DNA of 55,127 bases from Herbinix sp. (GTDB lineage Bacteria > Bacillota > Clostridia > Lachnospirales > Lachnospiraceae), in assembly GCA_029238935.1 (NCBI GenBank), contig JAQZBN010000047.1, positions 1-55,127 on the forward strand. The letters are read 5' to 3'. Position numbers and translations under genes: made by a program. Shown here one piece after another: positions 1-9,259 of the stretch. Every line of letters begins with the position of its first letter. Position 1 is the stretch's first letter. A model generated the notes under the pieces. It saw only the letters and a program-made list of their open reading frames with translations. It did no database searches and had not been told where the DNA came from.

Positions 1-24
1 ATATCATAATTATAGCGGAAAATG

Positions 25-72
25 TGCACGAGTAAAATCCGGTATTATTTAAAGCTGGAATTTAGTCGTGCA
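25..72. repeat. Imperfect 18-bp inverted repeat, possible insertion-sequence end
   Basis: Arms at 25-42 and 55-72 match at 15 of 18 positions once one is reverse-complemented (TGCACGAGTAAAATCCGG against CTGGAATTTAGTCGTGCA). The right-arm core CTGGAATTTA is repeated directly at 75-84. Multiple short terminal repeats of this kind occur at ends of IS21-like elements, but no transposase lies in the window on this side, so the assignment is a guess. Confidence 0.35.
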
Positions 73-84
73 AACTGGAATTTA

Positions 85-456
85 CTTTTTCATTTTAGAA
101 CAAATAAAGAAGTGGGGCTAATATAAATATATATTTTATTTTGCTGGATTTGGTGGTAAAATATGGATAAAGGATAGAGTGTTCAGATATTAGTAAATAT
201 GTGAATGATTGTCTATATTTGTGGTGTGGAAAAAGCAGGGATACTACATATCTTTCCGTTGGTATCGTTAGCGGTACTAATATAGCTGGGATTAGTAAAC
301 GGTCGCTAATGCAAAGACTTAAAGAAGAAAAAATACATTCATGTACAAAGGAAAACATGGAATTATCAGGGAATAGATAGGTTGCTATTGTCGTCATATG
401 CGATCTGAAGATATATGAAAAGATAGAGAAAGTAGAAAATATTTGGGGGAGCTTCC
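85..456. other. Left flank without a convincing gene
   Basis: No frame here has both a good ribosome binding site and a recognisable product. A plus-strand frame opening with GTG at 201 and closing at 380 (59 codons) reads as plausible protein but has no Shine-Dalgarno sequence and no family I recognise. It may be a remnant of a gene broken by the nearby possible IS end. Confidence 0.3.
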
Positions 457-1041
457 ATGGATTTAAATGATAATAGTGTTATAAACACTATTTTTAAAAG
501 AAGAAGTATAAGAAATTATATTAAGAAAGAAGTCGAGAAAGAAAAAATAATACTTTTATTAAAAGCAGCAATGGCTGCGCCAACAGCAGCAAATAGACAA
601 CCGTGGGAGTTTATTGTCGTAAATGATTATGAGAAACTAAATAAGTTAAAATGTACATTACGAGAAGGGCAGTATGATGCTCCATTAGCATTTGTCGTCT
701 GCGGGAATATGAAATTAGCTTTTAGAAATAAAGATAAGGAAATATGGACACAAGATTGCAGTGCAGCGATCGAAAATATGCTTATTGCTGCTGTGGAGTT
801 AGGATTAGGTTCAGTATGGATAGGTTTGTATCCTGAAATGAATAAATGCAAACCGGTTAGTAAAGTCCTAAATATCCCTGAATATGTAATTCCAATGAGC
901 ATTGTATATTTTGGCTATCCGGCAGAATTTAAAGAACCAAGAACACAATATAACGAAAAAAGAGTATATTGGCAGGAATATGAACCTGAAAGAAAGCATA
1001 GGACACGGACTAAAAATATGAAAGAATTAGGTCCGTTATAG
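457..1041 (+). CDS. Nitroreductase family protein
   Basis: A 194-residue protein with the layout of FMN-dependent nitroreductases, which reduce nitro groups, quinones or flavins with NAD(P)H. The N-terminus has the family's RRSIRNY motif (about residues 16-22), followed by AAPTAANRQPWEF (41-53), where the flavin phosphate and ring are bound. A central stretch (IENMLIAAVELGLGSVWIG) and YFGYPAE near residue 150 are also typical. A GGGGGAG sequence lies about 7 bases before the ATG. The last 25 residues are very basic. Substrate cannot be predicted. It stands alone, transcribed with the following block but separated by about 190 bases. Confidence 0.9.
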   Translation: MDLNDNSVINTIFKRRSIRNYIKKEVEKEKIILLLKAAMAAPTAANRQPWEFIVVNDYEKLNKLKCTLREGQYDAPLAFVVCGNMKLAFRNKDKEIWTQDCSAAIENMLIAAVELGLGSVWIGLYPEMNKCKPVSKVLNIPEYVIPMSIVYFGYPAEFKEPRTQYNEKRVYWQEYEPERKHRTRTKNMKELGPL

Positions 1042-1235
1042 TCACTATGATGAAACATCTAACAGAATATATTGAACTTCACTTATGTTTATAAAGAAAA
1101 TGGGTATTATCGATTAGCAATTCGCAGTGAATGGCGAAGGCGAACAAACGATTTTGTAATAATTGTATTGCAAATCGGAATTTACATATTAGTTTTAGAG
1201 ATATAAGGAAAAATAAATTACAAGAGGTGAAACAC

Positions 1236-2205
1236 ATGAGAAAAACGCTTCAGGATGTGGCAAGCTATTTGAAGGAAATTATGGTGCCCGAAACGCACGA
1301 AGCATATGCGATGGCTTTACGATGTTTTATACGCCAAAGGCAATGTTTATGATAATTGCATGAAAGTTTCCCATGAATATGAAAACCGCACCACGCTTTC
1401 GGTGTATTATCCGTTCCTGCACAATGTAAGCAACCTACTAATGAGCATAGGTTATCATGGCATGCTAGTTGAAAACGCGCAATCTCTCGCCTGTGAACAT
1501 ACCGTATTTAATGGGAAACTGTCTGTTACCAAAAATCTAGAATGCTTGCGGTTTCTGGTGAATTGCGGTATTTGCATTGACGGCATAGATCTAAATAAAA
1601 AAAAGCAAAACTTGTCAGACATTAAAACCATAAAGATTACATATCCAGATAACCCCACTATGCTGACAGGCTTGAAGGTCATGGCAATCGCCGAAATAGA
1701 CCATGGCACCCTCGTCAACCAGGATGCTTTTTTGCGCTGTGATTATAAGGTATTGAAAAAGGATGAAACCGATGTGCTTTCCATCTTGCAGGATACGATT
1801 AAGCCTTTATCCGCAGATGTGCAGGATTTCATTCTGCAACTGCATCAGCGCTATCTGGAGAAAGGACTTACCTGCGTTGTAGAAGTAAAAGGGTTTCATA
1901 TCTATATGAAGTATTGTTATAAACGGAAAGATTTCTGGGGAATTAACGCTTCCCTCAACAACGGCTATCATATCAATGTGAAATCGACAAAGACGCACGA
2001 TTACACTGACACCATCAAAACGTTTCATCCAATTTTGCAGGAACTGATTGCAAAGGGATATGGCTGCGGCAGAAAAAGAGAAATCGGTCATTGTGATGGA
2101 GGTTGCCGTGGACTTCCCATATCGTTGGATGATTCTGTTTTGGATATACGAGATGACATTGAAACATGGTTTGATCAGGAATTGTCATGCTTGCAAAAGA
2201 AATAA
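1236..2205 (+). pseudogene. Cysteine-motif protein of unknown function, broken by a +1 frameshift
   Basis: Translation starts well at ATG 1236 behind GAGGTGA (1225-1231) and reads MRKTLQDVASYLKEI in frame 1 until about 1310. The obvious continuation (LYDVLYAKGNVYDN and onward to 2205) is in the next frame, so one extra base near 1305-1320 splits the gene. Joined, it would be about 322 residues. The C-terminus has a cysteine cluster GYGCGR...GHCDGGCRG. I do not recognise a named family, but the layout resembles the proteins at 33641 and 34744: a TYPxN segment, a YLxKG segment, then a terminal cysteine cluster. It precedes an ABC transporter by about 70 bases. It could be a real pseudogene, a programmed frameshift or a sequencing error. 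Confidence 0.6.
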
Positions 2206-2276
2206 AGAAAGGCAGATAATATTTCTTGTTGAATAATAGCTGCTTTCCAATAGAAATGAATAAGAAGGAAAAATAA

Positions 2277-5200
2277 ATGCGGAAAATACTTTCAATTAAA
2301 ATGCTATTTCGGTCTCCGATAAAAACAATCGTTACATTGTTATTACTTACCTCTATATCTTTTATGCTCTTATCAAGGGTGTATGAATATGCGGTCACAG
2401 CGCGGGAATATAAAAGTATCGAAAACACTTATCAGGGCATCGGTACAATTGAGGTGTCTCCACCCGAAAAGATTGAAGTTGACGGTCCCATGTTCCTGAC
2501 TTCCTACCACTATAATCCCGACTCCCCGGATGGAACATGGGAGGATACAAGGTATCAGGGCTTACCGGAGGAAGCGATGACCCGTATTGCCACGTTGCCT
2601 TATGTGACGGCTGTTGATACACGTTATATGACGGCGGGGATATCCGATACCTATTACCGCCTGGATGACAGAAAGACGTACTATAACTATACCCATACAA
2701 TGATCCTTGAGGGTACGCTGAAGTCGTGGAATACAAGGAGTCTGTTAGACCTTGATGAGTCAACCGCGAAGTATTTTTCTAGAATGACGTTTGCGGATTT
2801 TGATCATATAAAACCTTTGAATGATGTCACAGGAATGGGATGGAATCCCCTAAACCCTGATGATGTCATCCAAGTTTCATTTGTGTCAAATTATAGAGGG
2901 GAGTATCCGGAGGGGCTTGACCCGGATGACATTAAAAGCGATCAGGAAGGTTGGGATGATATATGGATTGCTAGTGGTAACAATTCGAGAGCAGATTATA
3001 TTACGAACCCTGCAGAGGTGAGTAGCGACGTTGTGGACGGTCTTACCGAGGGAGAAAGATATGTATTGGTTGTGAATTCCCAAGGAAGCGGGAATGGAAA
3101 AATCGATATGAGCTGCGCCGGCGGTACGGCTTGTTATTGGATCGACAGCCTGGTGGTGCCCATACCGCAAAACGACAGTAATTATCTTGAAACAGAGGTA
3201 TTCTCCGATATAAGAAATCTGATTGAAATGACCAACGCAGATGCGCATACCTTGGATGTGGTATACTGCGGCGATATGTCCGCCATCTCCAGCTTTGCCA
3301 ACAAGTATTCAACGATTACAGAAGGGCGTGCTCTTACGTTCGCCGACAGCGGATCAGAAGTCTGTGTAATCAACAGTGTATTGGCGAAGGAATATGGTCT
3401 CTCTGTCGGTGACAAGCTTTCGCTGGGGTTGTGCGATACGTTATCTGAGCAGCACGCAGGTTTGGGTGCCGTGAATGCCGGGGTGCGTGGACGGTATTCC
3501 GAACCGGTCAGGGATGCATCACTGGAAATCGTAGGGATATATGCTGACTTGACAAGCGGGGTCTATCAAGGCAATAATCCCCATTGGTTCTATTCCTCTA
3601 ATACCATATTTGTACCGACGTCCTTACTGCCGATAGGTGAAAAAGAAAGAGCTGGACACACCGTAAAACCCGGCGAATTCAGCTTTATCATCCGTAATAT
3701 ACGGGACGTTAAACCATTCCTTGCGGAATACGGGACAATGATTGAAAAGGAAATGGGGTTGAAACTGACCATTTCAGATGGTGGATGGAGCGTAATTGAA
3801 AAAGAATTTACACTGATGGAGCAATCATCTGTGCTGTCTATCTCGGTGTTAATACTGGCGATGATTGTGGCTGTTGTTTTCGTGGTATATTTATTTATCA
3901 TCCGTCAGAGGAAAGAATATGCAATTATGCGTGCGACAGGTTGCACAAAACGCCGGGCAAACATGTCGGTATTCCTACCTTTACTTTTGATGGATGCAGT
4001 TGCTGTCGCTTTCGGTGGCGTCGGAGCTTCGATCTATAGTACATACTCCATAATGAAAACACCGATTATGAAAGCAGCTGTATCTCAGGCGGCAGTTTTT
4101 GATACGTCCATCCCTCCGGTTATTACTGCGGTAAGTTTGCTTGGCATAGTGGCTTTCCTCTGTGTGGCGGAATGGATCGGGCTGACGGTTGTGGGGCACA
4201 TGCCGCCTTTAATGCTGTTACAGGGAAGTGGGCAGAGGAAGCAACAGAAAAAATTAATCATTCCAGATTCCGGTGCGGTGGCTGATTTATCGACGTTTCA
4301 ACCAGATAAAATAATTCCTGTCCCTGCCATTCGGAATTATAGTGGTTTATCCCATGTTTTGGCTTATCTATTCCGGAATATAAAGCGGCTGAAGATGAAA
4401 TCCTGTTTGACGGTTATTGCAGCAGCAGTGTTAATTGCTGCACTGGGTCAGTTTATCATGGCCTGGCAGTCTACCCGAGTGCTGTATGAAACATTCCCTA
4501 TAAAACTTACTTTTTTTGATGGAATTTCAGTTTATACTGCATCACAGATTAAACAAGCCAGCCCCGTGAAAGACCCGTATGTAGAATTTGTAGGCGGTGT
4601 TGCGGAAGCTGATCAGCATCCCGCCTTATTACGTGCAGTTCCAGGTCAACAGGGTATGGGGATACAATTGGCAGTAACCAATGATGTCAACCGCTATTAC
4701 GGTCAACCGATATCAATTGAGTATCTGCCGAGATATGGGGAAGAATTATGGACGGAACACGGCAATGATACTCCGCTAGTATGTGTTATGTTTGGAAGTG
4801 AGATGGACAAGCTTGGAGTTGCACTAGGGGATAAAATTGAAATTACACGCCATACTCCGGCAACACTTACAAATATCTTCCGTATTGTTGGCCGTGCCTC
4901 TTTGACGAATAACGGGAAGGAACCAAACATACTCTTTCTTCCTCCTGGCGCTCCCCATACACGGATGTTTCCCAATGTGGACAAAGAAGATATTTTACAT
5001 TATAGCTTTGTGGAATACTCGGTTACAGACAATAATGAAATTGATACGCTGCGTCAGAAGTTGAAATCCTTCGGCATAGCAGAGAAGCAATTTCTTATGG
5101 ACACCGAATCGCTTGATAAAATCAAAGAGAACCTGAAGATATTTGAACTGCTGTTTCCGGTCGTTGCCGGTGTCCTGATCCTGATAGGAGGATTACTGTC

Positions 5201-5498
5201 GGGGCTGATGGTGCTGCAGTCAGCAAAAGAGGCAGCATTGCTGCGCGCGATCGGCACAACTAAGGTACGAACCCAGATCATGTTAGCGGGTCAGCAGTTT
5301 GTTTTGTGTGCGGCAGGTTTGATATTGGGCGTAATATTAATCTCCTTGTATAACGGGGCAGAACGCATGACAGCAATGGGAAGTCTTTTTATTGGATGCG
5401 CTTTGCTTTTCGGATTATGTTATGTGGTGAGCACAGCGGTCTGCTCCTGGGTGGTTACGCGCCAGGAAGTAATAGCATTGCTGCAAACAAGGGAGTAA
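2277..5498 (+). CDS. ABC transporter permease, FtsX/MacB type, two FtsX domains
   Basis: A 1073-residue membrane protein. One segment spans the membrane near residues 11-33, followed by a very large external region to about 510. Three segments follow (about 515-540, 563-585, 611-640) forming the first FtsX domain, with the typical cytoplasmic sequence RQRKEYAIMRATGCTKRRA. After a linker come another segment (about 704-727), a second external domain, and a final FtsX domain (about 955-1060) with SAKEAALLRAIGTTK. Paired with the ATPase at 5596. Such pairs export peptides or drugs, or transmit peptide signals mechanically. Base composition is visibly richer in G+C than neighbouring genes, suggesting transfer. 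SD AAGGAAAAATAA precedes the ATG. Confidence 0.9.
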   Translation: MRKILSIKMLFRSPIKTIVTLLLLTSISFMLLSRVYEYAVTAREYKSIENTYQGIGTIEVSPPEKIEVDGPMFLTSYHYNPDSPDGTWEDTRYQGLPEEAMTRIATLPYVTAVDTRYMTAGISDTYYRLDDRKTYYNYTHTMILEGTLKSWNTRSLLDLDESTAKYFSRMTFADFDHIKPLNDVTGMGWNPLNPDDVIQVSFVSNYRGEYPEGLDPDDIKSDQEGWDDIWIASGNNSRADYITNPAEVSSDVVDGLTEGERYVLVVNSQGSGNGKIDMSCAGGTACYWIDSLVVPIPQNDSNYLETEVFSDIRNLIEMTNADAHTLDVVYCGDMSAISSFANKYSTITEGRALTFADSGSEVCVINSVLAKEYGLSVGDKLSLGLCDTLSEQHAGLGAVNAGVRGRYSEPVRDASLEIVGIYADLTSGVYQGNNPHWFYSSNTIFVPTSLLPIGEKERAGHTVKPGEFSFIIRNIRDVKPFLAEYGTMIEKEMGLKLTISDGGWSVIEKEFTLMEQSSVLSISVLILAMIVAVVFVVYLFIIRQRKEYAIMRATGCTKRRANMSVFLPLLLMDAVAVAFGGVGASIYSTYSIMKTPIMKAAVSQAAVFDTSIPPVITAVSLLGIVAFLCVAEWIGLTVVGHMPPLMLLQGSGQRKQQKKLIIPDSGAVADLSTFQPDKIIPVPAIRNYSGLSHVLAYLFRNIKRLKMKSCLTVIAAAVLIAALGQFIMAWQSTRVLYETFPIKLTFFDGISVYTASQIKQASPVKDPYVEFVGGVAEADQHPALLRAVPGQQGMGIQLAVTNDVNRYYGQPISIEYLPRYGEELWTEHGNDTPLVCVMFGSEMDKLGVALGDKIEITRHTPATLTNIFRIVGRASLTNNGKEPNILFLPPGAPHTRMFPNVDKEDILHYSFVEYSVTDNNEIDTLRQKLKSFGIAEKQFLMDTESLDKIKENLKIFELLFPVVAGVLILIGGLLSGLMVLQSAKEAALLRAIGTTKVRTQIMLAGQQFVLCAAGLILGVILISLYNGAERMTAMGSLFIGCALLFGLCYVVSTAVCSWVVTRQEVIALLQTRE

Positions 5499-5595
5499 TC
5501 CTAGGAGTAACGAAACTTTACGAAGTAAAGGTGAGATTATATCATGAATGCTTTTCCATGATATAGTTAAAATCAATCAAAAAAGGATGTGTAAC

Positions 5596-6267
5596 ATGAC
5601 ATATTTAAAACTTACAGATGTCACTTATAGATATAAGAACTCGGAAACGGCAGCTGTTTCAAATATGAATTGCGAATTTACCGCCGGTAGCTTATATGCT
5701 GTGGTGGGTCCCAGCGGTTCCGGTAAATCAACCCTGCTCTCTTTGTTGTCCGGTCTGGATGCACCGACGGAAGGTGAAATACTGTTCAATGGCACCAACC
5801 TCAAAAATATGGATCTTGACCGTTACCGCAGAGAAGATATCGCTATGATTTTTCAAATGTTTCACTTATTCCCGTTGCTTACGGTATTAGAAAATGTATG
5901 TTATCCTATGGAGTTATGTGGTATCAAACCATCAAGTGCGATACCCCGTGCAAAAGCGCTGCTAGAAACGGTAGGAATTACACCTGAGGAAATGAAACGG
6001 TTCCCATCAAATCTTTCAGGAGGACAACAGCAACGGGTAGCGATAGCCAGGAGTCTGGCGGTCGGTGCAAAAGTCCTGCTGGCAGACGAACCGACAGGAA
6101 ACCTAGATGCTGCCAACACAAAAAACATTATGGACATCCTAATACGCCTTACCCGACAGGAAGATTATTGTGTAATCGTTGTCACCCATGATTTGGAGGT
6201 CGCCGAAATGGCTGATTCTGTTATGAAAATGCGGGATGGAGAACTGACTCCTTCGTCAACCAATTAA
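5596..6267 (+). CDS. ABC transporter ATP-binding protein, LolD/MacB type
   Basis: A 223-residue ATPase with every canonical motif: Walker A GPSGSGKST, Q-loop in IFQMFH, signature LSGGQQQRVAIAR, Walker B VLLADEPTGNLD and switch histidine in VVTHDLE. The chosen start is ATG 5596, since AAAAGGATGTGTAAC gives a ribosome binding site there; an upstream ATG at 5548 has none. It belongs with the permease at 2277, about 100 bases upstream, and shares its composition. The strong hairpin right after it ends the unit. Confidence 0.93.
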   Translation: MTYLKLTDVTYRYKNSETAAVSNMNCEFTAGSLYAVVGPSGSGKSTLLSLLSGLDAPTEGEILFNGTNLKNMDLDRYRREDIAMIFQMFHLFPLLTVLENVCYPMELCGIKPSSAIPRAKALLETVGITPEEMKRFPSNLSGGQQQRVAIARSLAVGAKVLLADEPTGNLDAANTKNIMDILIRLTRQEDYCVIVVTHDLEVAEMADSVMKMRDGELTPSSTN

Positions 6268-6311
6268 TGTTTGATACTGACCAATACAAATATTGATAGA
6301 GACTTTTTACC

Positions 6312-6367
6312 CTCATATAAATGGAAAATACCTCTGATGGTTCAGAGGTATTTTCCATTTATATGAG
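6312..6367 (+). terminator. Very long hairpin after the ABC operon
   Basis: Perfect 26-bp inverted repeat (6312-6337 and 6342-6367) with a 4-base TGGT loop. The sequence after it is only modestly T-rich (TTTATTGAT). Unusually long for an intrinsic terminator. Confidence 0.75.
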
Positions 6368-6549
6368 TTTATTGATATGGTTAAGATTAGGAAGTGGATA
6401 GATTCGTTTGTTTTCATAACCCGAAGAAGTTAACAAAATACGACGCATTTCCAATTACTACCTAAGGAGACTTAAGAGAAACAGTAGTCAATTGAAGTTA
6501 TTTACTAACTTATTCAATGAATAAATCTGAATTTGTGATTTTTTAAACA

Positions 6550-7062
6550 TTAGGGCAAAATAGTGTGTTTCAACTCAAAGCACTTCTCAATTAAACTTTT
6601 GTCATGTGGCATAAACTGCCTTTTATCCAATAGCTCATGTATCTCATCCTTTGAAGCCCATTTTACCTGTTCTATTTCTATAGATTGAAGGGTAAGACAT
6701 TCAATATTAATACTTTCATCTATTAAGTAGAAATCAAAAAATCCTTTCATAACATTGGAAGAAAAGTTTGGTTGGATATTTGCTAAGTTCCTTTTATACC
6801 CGATTTCTTCGTTCATTTCACGTTCTGCAGTTTGCTGACTTGTCTCCCCTGCTACAGAGCACCCACCAACAGAAAAATCCCAGACATTAGGCCAACCCTT
6901 CTTATGTGGTGATCTCTTCTGTATAAGCATTTCACCGTTTTTATTAAATAAGCATACATAAGAAGCCATATAAAATTCACCTTCTAAGAGTATATCCTCT
7001 CGTTTCTTTATAATTCCTGTTTTTATTCTGTTCTTATCATAGATATCCCGTACCTCTGACAT
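6550..7062 (-). CDS. Nudix hydrolase
   Basis: A 170-residue protein with a clear Nudix box: GCSVAGETSQQTAEREMNEE then IGY (about residues 67-89), carrying the REMNEE metal-binding glutamates. The N-terminus (DIYDKNRIKTG) and the segment QKRSPHKKGWPNVWDFSVGG resemble the isopentenyl-diphosphate isomerase-like or MutT-like branch (YfcD type) that hydrolyses nucleoside-diphosphate-X substrates. Exact substrate unknown. ATGGAGGAAAT precedes the ATG. It is convergent with the ABC operon and a single gene. Confidence 0.9.
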   Translation of the reverse strand: MSEVRDIYDKNRIKTGIIKKREDILLEGEFYMASYVCLFNKNGEMLIQKRSPHKKGWPNVWDFSVGGCSVAGETSQQTAEREMNEEIGYKRNLANIQPNFSSNVMKGFFDFYLIDESINIECLTLQSIEIEQVKWASKDEIHELLDKRQFMPHDKSLIEKCFELKHTILP

Positions 7063-7847
7063 ATTTCCTCCATAAAAATCAGCTAGACTAAAGTTTCATT
7101 TATAAATAATTCCTAAGTCGGATCATCAAACAGATACAAAGCAAACTAATTTTGTATTATTTTTACTATAATACAATGATTTGTAAATAAAAGTCAAGAT
7201 AAATACTTTGCAGTTTATAGGTGCATTTAGTTGTAAGCTTAAATATAGATTTCTACAACATATGGAGGACTACGAAAATAATGTTTATGCTAATGTCCAA
7301 CCTTTATAGTAATTTCGTATCATAGACATTTGCTGAAGGGAGAAGACCTTGGGCTGATATTTTTTTGCTTGGTTGATCTTTATTTATAGGGAGTGTGATT
7401 AAAAGATAGTATTATATACGTTATATGTAGGTTCGGATAATGATTTATTATGATAGATCATTAGATTTGTTAAAATAGAAAAATACTAGCTAGTTTATCA
7501 TATAATCTTCATTAGCTGTGTAACAAATTGTTAATAAAGTTGTAACAAATGTATGTAGAGATTTTTGACCAAATTAGAAGATATTCTTATCATAAAAATA
7601 TAGGGTTATTGGATAAGAACAGATCATAAAACCCAGTAAGTATAAGCGTTTATAATCTTGTGTAAGTGATGATTAGTAGATAAAAGTGGGCTTTAAAATT
7701 ATAGACTTATAATAGATAAATGGTGAATTAAAGGAGATTAGTTAGCATAACAAGGATAATCTGCCAGCATCTAACTATTGTACCCCTTCCCTGCCTGTGT
7801 TAGTCTAAGGGAGCAACATGATAGACAACAACAAGGAGGTACAAACA
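7063..7847. other. Long non-coding stretch before the CAP-domain gene
   Basis: No convincing gene on either strand. The minus-strand Nudix promoter must lie at its left end and the CAP-gene promoter at its right; a TATAAT-like box sits at 7708-7713 but no good -35 accompanies it. The last 110 bases could fold: AGTTAG at 7740-7745 pairs with CTAACT at 7771-7776, and CCCTT with AAGGG further on. I recognise no known riboswitch class. Confidence 0.4.
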
Positions 7848-8954
7848 ATGAGAAAATTTATCGCAACTTCAGTATGTACAATACTTTTGTCACTATTAGG
7901 TGCTTCTGGTCTGAACCAGAATTCATTCAATATTTTAAATGAATCGAGTGCAAATCAATATACTACGGATGTAGAACAAAATGTGACAAATATCGAAGGC
8001 AAAAACCTTATTAATACGAATAAAGTAGCAGATACGGAGGAACTAATTATAAGCGTTAATGCGGATCAAAAAGGAGATACCCCTAATGATCTTCATAAGA
8101 CCGAAGTAAAAGGTGCGACAGTCATTAATGTAGAAGCAGTGAAGACTTGTTCTAACAGCAGCAAAGCATCCTGTAAGAAAGATAAAAATTGCGGTACCAA
8201 TAACTGTACAGAAGCGAGTAAGTGCAAAAAGAATGGAAAGTCCTTAGTTTATAAAAACGTTGATTTATCGAAATGTAAGAATTCAAAAGAAGTTGTAAAG
8301 AAGCTTCAAGCGAATGGTTTTAAGAATGTAACATTAAGCAATATTAAAGATAATAAAGCATTAGCAGGAATTATTAGTAATATTTCGAAGAATACTTCAT
8401 GTAAGGGAAGCTGCAAAACGGAAGTAAAGAAAGAAGCTGCAAAACCAGTTGTAACAAAAGCAACGGAAACGAAAGCAACAACTACGAATGCAACGACTAC
8501 AAAAACAAAAGCAAATACAACAGCAAATACAACAACTACAGCAGCTACCAATACTTCTACCACTAAAAATACTAGTATGAGCAGCTACGCAAGTCAGGTA
8601 CTTCAATTAGTTAATAAAGAACGTGCGAAACAAGGATTATCAGCATTAACAACAGAGTCAACACTTACAGAAGCAGCTAATGTACGTGCGAAGGAAACTG
8701 TATCCTCCTTCTCACACACTAGACCTAATGGAACGTCTTTCTCAACTGTATTAAAGGAATTCAATATTTCTTATAGAACAGCAGGAGAAAACATTGCTTA
8801 CGGTCAAAAGACTCCTCAGGAAGTAGTGACAGGTTGGATGAACTCTCCTGGCCATAGAGCGAATATCTTAAATGCTAGTTATGGAAAAATCGGAATTGGT
8901 GTTTATAAAGCAAGTAACGGAACAATATATTGGAGTCAGTTATTCACAAACTAA
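7848..8954 (+). CDS. Secreted CAP (SCP/PR1) domain protein with a cysteine-rich middle region
   Basis: 368 residues. Start chosen at ATG 7848 because AAGGAGGT lies 8 bases upstream; an in-frame ATG at 7818 has none. A signal peptide (MRKFIATSVCTILLSLLGASG) is followed by a polar region, then a segment of about 100 residues with eight cysteines (KTCSNSSKASC, KNCGTNNC and later SCKGSC), then a threonine/alanine-rich linker. The last 125 residues are a bacterial CAP domain with HTRPNGTSF, AGENIAYG and GWMNSPGHRANIL, including the usual His and Glu cavity residues. This domain type (YkwD-like) is extracellular and of poorly known function. The cysteine-rich middle is uncommon. Confidence 0.9.
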   Translation: MRKFIATSVCTILLSLLGASGLNQNSFNILNESSANQYTTDVEQNVTNIEGKNLINTNKVADTEELIISVNADQKGDTPNDLHKTEVKGATVINVEAVKTCSNSSKASCKKDKNCGTNNCTEASKCKKNGKSLVYKNVDLSKCKNSKEVVKKLQANGFKNVTLSNIKDNKALAGIISNISKNTSCKGSCKTEVKKEAAKPVVTKATETKATTTNATTTKTKANTTANTTTTAATNTSTTKNTSMSSYASQVLQLVNKERAKQGLSALTTESTLTEAANVRAKETVSSFSHTRPNGTSFSTVLKEFNISYRTAGENIAYGQKTPQEVVTGWMNSPGHRANILNASYGKIGIGVYKASNGTIYWSQLFTN

Positions 8955-9040
8955 TTTTCGAAATAATAACGAATCATACTAAATAATAATTACTATATAA
9001 AGTTAAAGCGTAGTTATTAAACCCACTTTATCATAATTTT

Positions 9041-9072
9041 AAAATGCACCCCATTTTGGCGGTGCATTTTTT
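9041..9072 (+). terminator. Terminator of the CAP-domain gene
   Basis: Hairpin AAAATGCACC (9041-9050) with GGTGCATTTT (9061-9070) followed by TT and T-rich sequence. Confidence 0.85.
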
Positions 9073-9259
9073 ATGAGGAAATATACAAAACAGTTTTAGT
9101 ATAGGGGGTCAACTGCATTACCGTTACATTATGAAAGCTCTTACATAGAATATCGTTACATAGAATATCCGTAAAAAATTCTTATGAAAGCTTTTCAATG
9201 CTTTCGACATATGGTAATATATGGAATATAATGATTTTGCCAATGGAGGAAAAGTGAGG

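Noticed and set aside
95..397. 100-codon minus-strand open frame
   Set aside because: No binding site, no recognisable protein, composition like random AT-rich DNA.
1131..1235. Longer start (MAKANKRF...) for the frameshifted gene
   Set aside because: The ATG at 1236 has GAGGTGA at the right distance; 1131 has none.
7738..7847. Riboswitch before the CAP-domain gene
   Set aside because: Some pairing is possible but no terminator or sequestration follows and no known aptamer core is seen.
8306..8606. Two minus-strand frames within the CAP-domain gene
   Set aside because: Val/Ala/Cys-rich shadows of the threonine-rich linker on the other strand.
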